Shown here: positions 1 through 6,377 of the stretch, one piece after another
How positions within the stretch are numbered: the stretch's first letter is position 1
Layout: every line of letters begins with the position of its first letter
NCBI GenBank assembly: GCA_017546505.1
Contig: JAFYWV010000042.1
Coordinates: 1 to 40,262 of the forward strand
Reading direction: 5' to 3'
DNA length: 40,262 bases
Origin: Bacteroidaceae bacterium
GTDB lineage: Bacteria; Bacteroidota; Bacteroidia; Bacteroidales; Bacteroidaceae
The notes under the pieces: model-generated
Seen by the model: only the letters and a program-made list of their open reading frames with translations
Databases searched by the model: none
Told to the model about the DNA's origin: nothing
Position numbers and translations under genes: made by a program

Positions 1-1
1 C

Positions 2-226
2 AATATCTTCTGTGCTGATATGGATTTGATTACCGGTAGAGGAATAGAAGGATTTGCAGTTCCTTATATGTGGCCAACAGTTCCATTTGGTTATCCTTTC
101 AGTACAGGAATCGATGACTTTATACCGTGTTACAAGAAATCAGCAAAGAAACTAGGTGCATCGAGAATGAAAGATATAATGATAACCCACAGTAAGAATA
201 ATTTAAATGTAAGATTGTTCTATTGA
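2..226 (+). CDS. 3' end of an unknown gene (partial)
   Basis: An open frame enters from the left edge and stops at TGA 224-226, giving at least 75 residues. The first internal Met is at 20, but the frame is open before it (N-I-F-C-A-D-M), so the true start probably lies outside the window. The visible part is rich in aromatic residues and Gly/Pro (YMWPTVPFGYPF) and ends in a basic stretch (KKSAKKLGASRMKD). I recognise no family and assign no function. It could be the tail of a larger gene of the same accessory element. Low certainty that it is translated. Confidence 0.4.
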   Translation, partial: NIFCADMDLITGRGIEGFAVPYMWPTVPFGYPFSTGIDDFIPCYKKSAKKLGASRMKDIMITHSKNNLNVRLFY

Positions 227-348
227 ACTCTATATGAATATCACTTTTAAAAAGGTTGTTAAGATATAATAGTAGCCAATTCATCTCTGCCACTAAATAC
301 TTTTGCAGTAAATGGTAAAATCACAACCTTCAATGTCTGTAACCAACA

Positions 349-356
349 TATTTTTG
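349..356 (+). promoter_or_regulatory. Candidate -7 box for the GIY-YIG gene
   Basis: TATTTTTG fits the Bacteroidetes -7 consensus TAnnTTTG and ends 20 bp before the ATG at 377. A second match, TACTTTTG, is at 298-305. Neither has a clear TTTG -33 box at the right distance, so this is weak. Confidence 0.35.
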
Positions 357-376
357 TACTAAAATCAAATTAGAAT

Positions 377-718
377 ATGGAAATTACAAGCATTGATTGC
401 AGAGATTATAAGGCAGAGCAAGTGATAGCGCTTCTCTTTGACATTCATCCAGAACTCCAAAATAGCAGAAGAAAGAGGAAACGTGTATATATTGGAGTAA
501 CCAACGATATCAATAGGAGAGCTCGTGAACACAACATCTCCATTGAAGAGATTATCTTCTATGCTCAGACTGCAGCCCAATGGGTGGCCGCAAAAGTTGA
601 GGAAATCGCTCATGAACAAGGTTTTAAAATTGGCGATGTAAAATATGGAGGCTGTGGCACAAATAGCTACTCCATATATGTTTATGCTTATGTAATCACT
701 AGAGATTCGAAACAATAG
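377..718 (+). CDS. Degenerate GIY-YIG-domain protein
   Basis: A 113-residue protein whose centre reads VYIGVTNDINRRAREHN (from about residue 37), the YIG half of the GIY-YIG nuclease fold with the following conserved Arg (R47). A Glu pair (E75-E76) and an Asn (N96) lie where the metal-binding Glu and late Asn of the family are expected. The first GIY strand is not recognisable: residues 20-36 are a charged, Arg/Lys-rich stretch. Family members are nucleases or repair proteins (UvrC, homing enzymes). With half of the signature missing, activity is uncertain and it may only bind nucleic acid. It is monocistronic and convergent with the ATPase gene, with a shared hairpin terminator between them. 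Confidence 0.7.
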   Translation: MEITSIDCRDYKAEQVIALLFDIHPELQNSRRKRKRVYIGVTNDINRRAREHNISIEEIIFYAQTAAQWVAAKVEEIAHEQGFKIGDVKYGGCGTNSYSIYVYAYVITRDSKQ

Positions 719-767
719 CAGGTTAGATTCTTAGGAAGACCTTTGTCATCCTGGTGGTAAACAAAAC

Positions 768-795
768 GAGAGAGAACTTTTAACGGTTCTCTCTC
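768..795. terminator. Bidirectional hairpin terminator
   Basis: GAGAGAGAAC at 768-777 pairs perfectly with GTTCTCTCTC at 786-795 around an 8-nt loop. T-rich sequence follows on the + side (ATTGCTTTTC) and on the - side (GTTTTGTTT). It sits between the convergent GIY-YIG and ATPase genes, so it can end both transcripts. Confidence 0.8.
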
Positions 796-808
796 ATTGC
801 TTTTCTGA

Positions 809-1948
809 TTAGATTATTTGTCCGCTCCAAAGCATTTTAAAGAAATCGAGCACATAAATCATCTCTATTCCATTTGCTTCACGTGTCATTTTGTCTAACG
901 AAACGATGATTTTTCTTGCATCGGGGTGTTCTTCGGCAAATGTCTTAAGATTCTTTTTATGCTTGGTTTGGACCTCATCGGTAGATTTGATTTCAATAGC
1001 GATACGGGCATCACCTATTATGGCATCAACCTCTATACCGGTATATGTTCTCCAATAGGACAGTTTTTCTGTTGATTCGGTATAGCCCAAATAAGCGACA
1101 ATCTCCTGAATGACCAGATGCTCAAAGGCGTGTCCGAATTCATCGGTACCGCGTTTAAGGTTTGTTCTGCCCAACAGATAGTTTACAACACCAACATCGA
1201 AATAGTAGAAGCGTGGAGCCTGCACTAATTTTCTCTTGATATGTTTGGTGTATGCAGGTATTTCGTATCCGACCAAAGTGTCGTATAGTATCTGAAAATA
1301 GGCTGCAACGGTTTTTGCAGACACACCGCAGTCGGCTGCTATATTCTCATAATTCAGTATCTCGCCATCGCATATTGCGGCAACCTCCAAAAAACGTTCG
1401 AATGAAACGATGTCCCTAACCAGCGCTTCTTCTTTTATTTCTTCCTTCAAGAAAATATCAACGTATGCCTTCAAGCGTCTTGTTGCGTTTTCTATCATAT
1501 AATGACGAGGAATCATACCGTTCTGAATAGCCTTATAAATGTCGAAATCAGGAATCTCGGCACTCACCAATGGGTAAAAGAACATCGGTATAGCTCTTCC
1601 ACCAAGAGTGTTGGATGACTGCTTTTTCAACTTTCTTGCACTTGAGCCGCAAAGAATAAACCTTATATCCTTATTTGTCATAAGCCAATGAACCTCATCG
1701 AGCAGTTCGGGTACCTTTGGAATCTCATCAATTATCACCAATGTTCCCGCAGGTTTATTCTGAAGCATCTCTCGAAGTAGTTCGGGGTTCTTTTGAAACC
1801 TTTTTCTAATATCGGTGTTCAGAAGGTCGTAATAGATCGTATCAGGAAACAACTCCTTCAAAAGAGTTGATTTACCTGTCTGACGTGCTCCTAACAAGAA
1901 ATTTGCATCGTCAAGACGATTTTGAATATCGATAATACGTTTATACAT
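809..1948 (-). CDS. AAA-family ATPase with DUF4143 C-terminal domain
   Basis: A 379-residue protein of the AAA_14/DUF4143 class. The Walker A motif is GARQTGKST at residues 20-28 (Lys26) and the Walker B motif is TLVIIDE (Asp74-Glu75). A sensor-like CGSSARKL follows, then a winged-helix-like middle and a C-terminal part with EVDAIIGDARIAIEIKST. That last motif is D...ExK-like and resembles PD-(D/E)xK nuclease folds often found at the end of this family. The length is typical for the family and I see no disruption. The biological role is not established; such genes are abundant in Bacteroidetes and often lie in accessory regions. The start is the ATG at 1948, preceded by a promoter and a palindrome. 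It lies downstream of the five-gene operon on the same strand, but with its own promoter. Confidence 0.85.
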   Translation of the reverse strand: MYKRIIDIQNRLDDANFLLGARQTGKSTLLKELFPDTIYYDLLNTDIRKRFQKNPELLREMLQNKPAGTLVIIDEIPKVPELLDEVHWLMTNKDIRFILCGSSARKLKKQSSNTLGGRAIPMFFYPLVSAEIPDFDIYKAIQNGMIPRHYMIENATRRLKAYVDIFLKEEIKEEALVRDIVSFERFLEVAAICDGEILNYENIAADCGVSAKTVAAYFQILYDTLVGYEIPAYTKHIKRKLVQAPRFYYFDVGVVNYLLGRTNLKRGTDEFGHAFEHLVIQEIVAYLGYTESTEKLSYWRTYTGIEVDAIIGDARIAIEIKSTDEVQTKHKKNLKTFAEEHPDARKIIVSLDKMTREANGIEMIYVLDFFKMLWSGQII

Positions 1949-1992
1949 AATTGGTGTACAAATTAACTGTTTGCTTCTAAATATATTTGAAA

Positions 1993-2048
1993 ATCCGAAT
2001 TATAATTGCTCATTTTGATTGAATATCCGAATTGCGGATGCAAATATA
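1993..2048 (-). promoter_or_regulatory. ATPase promoter with operator-like repeats
   Basis: On the minus strand TATATTTG (2048-2041) matches the -7 consensus TAnnTTTG; the -33 position has only TTGA. Right at the expected transcription start lies the palindrome ATCCG-aattg-CGGAT (2025-2039). Its left half, ATCCGAATT (2025-2033), is repeated directly at 1993-2001, 32 bp away, which is about three helical turns. This looks like a repressor operator, perhaps autoregulatory. Box and repeats are seen; the regulation is inferred. Confidence 0.5.
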
Positions 2049-2360
2049 AAAACTTTTTTTCTTATCATTCAATTATATCATTTAAAATTTAAACAACGTT
2101 TGTAACATTTGGTAAGAAGTTTTTTTTGAACACGATTCTCTTTTTGTGGTTCTTTGCTTACTACGGACTGGTCGATAATTCTATGTTATACGCTTCCCCT
2201 TACGCCATCCTCCGCTAACGCTCGGCTAGGGAAAGACTTTACCTTGAATGAGACCCCTGAATATTTAATCTCAATAAAAAAGTATTATACCCATATTCTA
2301 CTAACCTGGAGCGAAGCGGAAGGAGGCTAAACTGAACGGAGTGAAGGTTAGACTGGACAT

Positions 2361-2428
2361 ACTGACTTGTATTTCCTTTAAAAGCCACAAGCCAAAGGCT
2401 TGAGAAACATAAAGGTTTTTCAGTCAGT
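2361..2428. repeat. Three-tier nested hairpin 1
   Basis: ACTGACT (2361-2367) pairs with AGTCAGT (2422-2428), CCTTTA (2375-2380) with TAAAGG (2410-2415), and CAAGCC (2388-2393) with GGCTTG (2397-2402). The internal loops are nearly symmetric (7/6 and 7/7 nt) and the apical loop is AAA. Three perfect helices stacked in register are unlikely by chance. Confidence 0.7.
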
Positions 2429-2458
2429 CTGCAAAAGAAATTGGAACTCCTTTAATTC

Positions 2459-2522
2459 CCTGACAAACAATCTTTGTATCTTCAAGCCATTGGCTTGGTA
2501 TTTCAAAGAGAACAATGTCAGG
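2459..2522. repeat. Three-tier nested hairpin 2
   Basis: CCTGACA (2459-2465) pairs with TGTCAGG (2516-2522), TCTTTG (2471-2476) with CAAAGA (2504-2509), and CAAGCCA (2483-2489) with TGGCTTG (2491-2497). It has the same architecture as hairpin 1 and the same CAAGCC/GGCTTG apical helix, 30 nt further on. Confidence 0.7.
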
Positions 2523-2677
2523 AGACAAGTCGTAATCCTCGGCTTCGCCTCACATTACTCCCCTTCCATTCGCTTCGCTCATTACAGGAAGTTGTAAGGA
2601 GATTTTATATTCTTCTCTGTAGGTGAGTTTTTCAACCCCTATATAAGATTAGTCCGTAGTGCAAAAACCCACACATG

Positions 2678-4369
2678 CTATGATACAACAAGGATTATGT
2701 TCAGTTTTCCCAAGGCTTTGACAAGTGGGTTATAAGCCCTTCTTCGCATCTCTTTCTTTGGGCATATTACAGCCAATTGTGAAAGAGGAATACTCAAGGT
2801 GTAGCTATGTCTGGTTTCGATCTCAGCTTTAAGATCGGGATACATTGTTGCAAGTTTCTCAATATCTCCTTTCATCGGCTCTCTGATACCACAGGCTTTC
2901 GCAATGTCGTCAAACCAAGGCTTCTTACTCTTTGGCTTACTTTTTGGCGTGTACTTATTCATATTCAAATAATTCTTTAGTTGGTTAATAAATAATGGTT
3001 TGTAATCTTTTGTGTAATATACTTTGAAGTTACCGCCCGTCAGATTTCTTATTCCAATGCGACAGATAAGCTGAGTATAATACCAGACTCTGTAATCCTC
3101 GATAGTAGTATCCGAATTGAAGGCAGTTCTAACACGGCCTGCAAAGTTCTCAGGTGTATTCCAGTCACCAAGGAGTATTATATTCTGATAGTTCCTATAC
3201 TGATTAGTGCTCTTTGTATCGGCTGCACCAAAATAGGTTATTGAGTAGTTAGTTCCATTTAGAAAACCTCTTCTCATTAGGTCGGCATCAATAAGGTCTT
3301 TCCATTCCGATTTACCGCTTTGCTGATTATCAATACGAGAACCTGTATTTTTCCAGCATACAATCAGCGTTTGACTACCTTCTTCTACCTTCAAAGTTTT
3401 CTCTACTTCGTCCATCATAGTATCAAAGGTTGCCTTCTTAAACTTCTCGCTTCTCTTCTGTGGTTCTACATCGAGAGGGATAAAGTCTACAGTAGAGTTG
3501 TATTTCCCTGGTATATCAAGCAAGGTGATATTCTTGATTCCTCTTAATAGCACCTCTCCAACGCCTTCGTAGAACAGTATATGCGTCTTGATATTTTTCA
3601 GACAAATATCGGTTGGGTAGAACTGCAACTCCATCTTATCCTGCTTTCCTCTATTGATCCAAGCATTCCAAAAGCGAGGAATGATAGCAAGGGTTGTATC
3701 TCTCTTCAGACGACCTAGCTTGTGATTGCTCTTGCTAAAAGCTTCGGGTGTTCCTTCTACAAACTTCATATAAGAGTCTTGCATGTCACTTGGGCTCTTA
3801 CACTGCCATAATTTGCCTCGTTTTTCAGTCAAGCATCCGAGAACGGCCCGGATTATCTTTGCGAATGGTACATAGAATAGAGGGGTTTCATCAAATAATA
3901 TCCACTTACGGAGATCTTCCCTCTTCATAAGCGACTCAAAGTCTCCATCAAAAGCGCCAGGATCTGTTTTCGGATTGAAGATAAGGAAGTAATGAATCAG
4001 GTCACTCCAAAACCTAACGTGGGTAAGCAGGATTACCTTCTTCAGCATTATTTCCTCCGGGTGATCTCGATAGGCATCAAGTTCAGTTGTTGCATCCCCG
4101 TGGAGTCGCAAAATATGTGTCTCTGCTACAATGCCGTTATCCTTGAGGTGATTATACATCTTATCCACCTCAGCCTTGGTGTCGACACAGTAGATCACTC
4201 CTTCATCCTGTTTGAGGGCGATAAGTTCCTTTATTCCTTCTGTCTTACCGGCTCCACAACCAGTGCTGATGAGATATCCTCCCTGCCGGTCTGGTATATC
4301 AAGAGTGCCATTCTTGAATGTGGCTTCAAAACCTGATCCAGTGGAGTGCGGCTTGATTTTCTTTGCCAT
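2678..4369 (-). CDS. SF2-like helicase/ATPase, last gene of the accessory operon
   Basis: A 563-residue protein. Walker A is STGCGAGKTEG (about residues 35-45, Lys42). The DExx box is WILFDETP (Asp160-Glu161). In the C-terminal half, ENFAGRVRTAF and QLICRIGIRN resemble the late Arg-bearing motifs of superfamily 2 helicases. The C-terminus is basic and Lys/Pro-rich around KYTPKSKPKSKKPWF, suggesting nucleic-acid contact. I infer a DNA- or RNA-dependent ATPase; the substrate is unknown. The start ATG is 13 nt downstream of the conserved junction hairpin at 4383-4403. The gene ends 4 bp from the right inverted end of the hairpin-rich element, so its last few codons or its original terminator may have been altered by that element. 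Confidence 0.7.
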   Translation of the reverse strand: MAKKIKPHSTGSGFEATFKNGTLDIPDRQGGYLISTGCGAGKTEGIKELIALKQDEGVIYCVDTKAEVDKMYNHLKDNGIVAETHILRLHGDATTELDAYRDHPEEIMLKKVILLTHVRFWSDLIHYFLIFNPKTDPGAFDGDFESLMKREDLRKWILFDETPLFYVPFAKIIRAVLGCLTEKRGKLWQCKSPSDMQDSYMKFVEGTPEAFSKSNHKLGRLKRDTTLAIIPRFWNAWINRGKQDKMELQFYPTDICLKNIKTHILFYEGVGEVLLRGIKNITLLDIPGKYNSTVDFIPLDVEPQKRSEKFKKATFDTMMDEVEKTLKVEEGSQTLIVCWKNTGSRIDNQQSGKSEWKDLIDADLMRRGFLNGTNYSITYFGAADTKSTNQYRNYQNIILLGDWNTPENFAGRVRTAFNSDTTIEDYRVWYYTQLICRIGIRNLTGGNFKVYYTKDYKPLFINQLKNYLNMNKYTPKSKPKSKKPWFDDIAKACGIREPMKGDIEKLATMYPDLKAEIETRHSYTLSIPLSQLAVICPKKEMRRRAYNPLVKALGKLNIILVVS

Positions 4370-4382
4370 ATTTCTAAATTAC

Positions 4383-4403
4383 GGAGGCGCTCTCACCACC
4401 TCC
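4383..4403 (-). promoter_or_regulatory. Junction hairpin A (Sel1 gene / helicase gene)
   Basis: In the minus-strand RNA, GGAGGTG, loop GTGAGAG, CGCCTCC forms a 7-bp stem including one U-G pair. It starts 11 nt after the Sel1 gene's stop and ends 13 nt before the helicase ATG. The same hairpin occurs at 5531-5549 and 6348-6368. There is no T-tract, so it is not an intrinsic terminator. Confidence 0.7.
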
Positions 4404-4414
4404 CGGTTATTTCA

Positions 4415-5515
4415 TTACCCCATCTCCCACGGGTTGTCTTGAACGATTGCTATTCCTCGGAGATTATACTTTTGTGCCTCTTCATTATTTTTAGCGACTC
4501 CGATTCCATGGCATAAACAATCTGCAACAAGATCTGTGGCCACGTTGTTATTCATGTCTGCAGCTTTCTTTAGGTATTTGAAACCTTCTGCAAGATCTTT
4601 ATCAACTCCAATTCCTCTTTGGTAACAGGCTGCAAGGTTTATGTAATCCTGGCTGGTTCCTATTCCCATATCGCAAATAAGTTTCCTGTAGTAGAATGCT
4701 TTACTATCATCTCTTGGCACGCCAATTCCCTGTGTATAAATATTTATAACAGCATTATAGGCTTGGCGTTGAAATGGTTTCCATCCACCCTCAACATAGA
4801 ATGGAAGATCATCTGTATTCACATCTATCCTAGCACATTCCAGGAACAATGAAACAGCTTTCCTGGCGTTGGTTTCAGTACCTAGGCCGTAGAGAGTACA
4901 ATATCCAACAGCATACATACTATTGTATAGGCTCTCATGAAGCGAAGCTAAATAAAATTCACTTCCTCTTTTAGATTTATCTTCAAGTTTTTTTTTACAC
5001 TCACACATAGCTCTTGCCCAAAGATCGTAAGCAGCTTCTTCATCTTTGTGTTCACATCCCCAACCGTTAAAAATGTATTGTGCTAATCTGTTGTCAATAA
5101 GATAGAAAGGACCGATTTCTGTATTCAGATAGTCCAAAAGCTCGTACACCTTATTGATATCTTTTTCAAACCCCTTTACGCCGTTTTCAAGACAGTATAT
5201 CCAATACTGCATATATAAGGGCTCATTCATCGCTTCCTGCATTATCTCGTATGTCGGTTTGTTGATGAACTGTCGTCCACTAGAGCGAAAAATGCAATCC
5301 AAACTTACCCCGGGCTTCGTAATCGGTTCATCTGTGATTTGGGCAATCCCTTTCTCCTCGTCTGCGGATGGTCCATTAGTTTCCACTGCCGGAACTATAG
5401 CTTCTGGCATAATCTTCTCATCGATGCTACAAAGTCTCTCGCTTTTGCAAGTCTCATCGTTTCTCACAGTTGCAGTACTCTTTGCAGCAACTTTTCCTTT
5501 TTTTATTTTTTTCAT
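4415..5515 (-). CDS. Sel1-repeat protein
   Basis: A 366-residue protein. The first 75 residues are charged and low in complexity (MKKIKKGKVAAKSTATV at the very start), probably a flexible basic tail. The rest contains about four to five Sel1-like helical repeats, recognised by the G-x-G-V/T signature: YCTLYGLGTETNARKAVSLF, IYTQGIGVPRDDSKAFYY, ACYQRGIGVDKDLAEGFKYL and CLCHGIGVAKNNEEAQKY. Sel1 repeats form superhelical scaffolds for protein-protein contact, so it is likely an adaptor for the neighbouring proteins. No signal peptide is seen, so it is probably cytoplasmic. It is flanked by junction hairpins on both sides and lies between the DUF5131 and helicase genes of one transcript. Confidence 0.8.
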   Translation of the reverse strand: MKKIKKGKVAAKSTATVRNDETCKSERLCSIDEKIMPEAIVPAVETNGPSADEEKGIAQITDEPITKPGVSLDCIFRSSGRQFINKPTYEIMQEAMNEPLYMQYWIYCLENGVKGFEKDINKVYELLDYLNTEIGPFYLIDNRLAQYIFNGWGCEHKDEEAAYDLWARAMCECKKKLEDKSKRGSEFYLASLHESLYNSMYAVGYCTLYGLGTETNARKAVSLFLECARIDVNTDDLPFYVEGGWKPFQRQAYNAVINIYTQGIGVPRDDSKAFYYRKLICDMGIGTSQDYINLAACYQRGIGVDKDLAEGFKYLKKAADMNNNVATDLVADCLCHGIGVAKNNEEAQKYNLRGIAIVQDNPWEMG

Positions 5516-5530
5516 AAATTAAAGTATTAT

Positions 5531-5549
5531 GGAGACTCTCACCGCCTCC
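5531..5549 (-). promoter_or_regulatory. Junction hairpin B (DUF5131 gene / Sel1 gene)
   Basis: In the minus-strand RNA, GGAGG (5549-5545) pairs with TCTCC (5535-5531) using a G-U pair, around a loop containing the same GTGAGAG. It is 6 nt after the DUF5131 stop and 15 nt before the Sel1 ATG. Compared with hairpins A and C it has lost two bases on the 3' arm, so its stem is shorter. Confidence 0.65.
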
Positions 5550-5555
5550 TGGTTA

Positions 5556-6296
5556 TTATTCTGTTATATTATCCTTTGGCATATTCTGTACAATCTTACC
5601 TTGCAGTAATTTACCGTTGGCCTTAACGCTTCTCTTTACACCGTCTCTTCCCCAGGCTCCCCACTGCTTAAAGAAGAAAGGTATTCCGTTAGCATCAGCC
5701 TGCCTCTTGATGTCAAGAACCCATGTTTCTGCCATAGGACGAGCGTTTTTACCACTCTCGCCTCCTACGATAATCCAGTTAATGCCCGTTAAGTCAAGAT
5801 CACCCAGCTCCCCCAAGAGCGGCTCAATCGATAGGAATCTTTTGGGAGTTGCTACTTCCCTAAGACAGTCAATGCGGTGTTTAACGTCGGCATTCTCTAC
5901 GGTAACACCTACCCATAAATTGCTTGGTACATCGCGGTCCTTGAAGTATGCAACCATCTCCCCCGCACGCTTGGTCAGCATCTGGAAAGTGTGTTGAGGG
6001 TTGTCTTCTATGACCTTAAGTATTTTGTCAATGAAATCCTTAGGAACATCTTTGTGGAAGGGATCGCTCATGGAACAGACAAAGACCTTACGATGTTTTT
6101 TCCAAGTGTACGGCTCATCCAGTGCTTTGGGGTGTAACGTGAGTTTAAAACCATTGGCATACTTGGCATTACCCATCGCCTTCAGTCTTTCTGCTATTAC
6201 CAAGGCATAGCAATTAGCACAGCCGGCAGAATGCTTGGTACATCCTGTTACTAGATTCCAGGTTTGCTTGGTCCAATCAATTTTTGTTTTTTTCAT
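5556..6296 (-). CDS. DUF5131 (phage Gp37/Gp68) three-Cys protein
   Basis: A 246-residue protein of full family length. The family signature lies at the N-terminus: IDWTKQTWNLVTGC followed by two more cysteines, with Cys19, Cys26 and Cys29 in the spacing C-x6-C-x2-C. Further family motifs are VFVCSMSDPFHKDVP, LWVGVTVEN, RFLSIEPLLG and WIIVGGESGKNARP. The fold resembles radical-SAM/photoproduct-lyase-like TIM barrels and the Cys cluster suggests an Fe-S site, but the reaction is not known. Members occur in phages and mobile elements, often beside a separate three-Cys-motif partner protein, which is absent here. Its neighbours are the DGQHR/ParB-like gene upstream and the Sel1 gene downstream, each across a junction hairpin. 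Confidence 0.88.
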   Translation of the reverse strand: MKKTKIDWTKQTWNLVTGCTKHSAGCANCYALVIAERLKAMGNAKYANGFKLTLHPKALDEPYTWKKHRKVFVCSMSDPFHKDVPKDFIDKILKVIEDNPQHTFQMLTKRAGEMVAYFKDRDVPSNLWVGVTVENADVKHRIDCLREVATPKRFLSIEPLLGELGDLDLTGINWIIVGGESGKNARPMAETWVLDIKRQADANGIPFFFKQWGAWGRDGVKRSVKANGKLLQGKIVQNMPKDNITE

Positions 6297-6347
6297 TAGT
6301 TACTGATTTTATTGCCAATACAGAGCAATGGCGCGGTTTGTATTATT

Positions 6348-6368
6348 GGAGGTACTCTCACTACCTCC
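6348..6368 (-). promoter_or_regulatory. Junction hairpin C (ParB-like gene / DUF5131 gene)
   Basis: In the minus-strand RNA, GGAGGTA, loop GTGAGAG, TACCTCC forms a perfect 7-bp stem, extendable by one pair. It starts 9 nt after the ParB-like stop and ends 51 nt before the DUF5131 ATG. Against hairpin A, the seventh stem pair changes from G-C to A-U with pairing kept, which supports an RNA structure. Confidence 0.72.
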
Positions 6369-6377
6369 ACTTCCTTG

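Larger units (their letters stand above)
2145..2673. mobile_element. MITE-like non-coding element with inverted ends
   Basis: ACTACGGACT at 2160-2169 and AGTCCGTAGT at 2651-2660 are perfect inverted copies. The similarity extends outward: both ends read TGTGG followed by a T-rich stretch and TTTGC before the shared core, with a 2-nt gap in the left copy, giving inverted ends of about 23-25 bp. The interior holds no credible gene but at least five hairpins (2194-2233, 2301-2351, 2361-2428, 2459-2522, 2532-2558). I see no obvious target duplication. It fills the 730-bp gap between the ATPase and helicase genes, and its right end stops 4 bp from the helicase stop codon. It could be a non-autonomous transposable element or a structured intergenic repeat. 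Confidence 0.55.

Noticed and set aside
2400-2597. 65-codon open frame on the + strand inside the hairpin-rich element
   Set aside because: It runs straight through two perfect nested hairpins and shows no family resemblance; the palindromes explain its composition.
4383-6368. Junction hairpins as intrinsic terminators or Shine-Dalgarno sites
   Set aside because: None is followed by a T-tract, spacing to the downstream ATG varies from 13 to 51 nt, and Bacteroidetes seldom use Shine-Dalgarno pairing.
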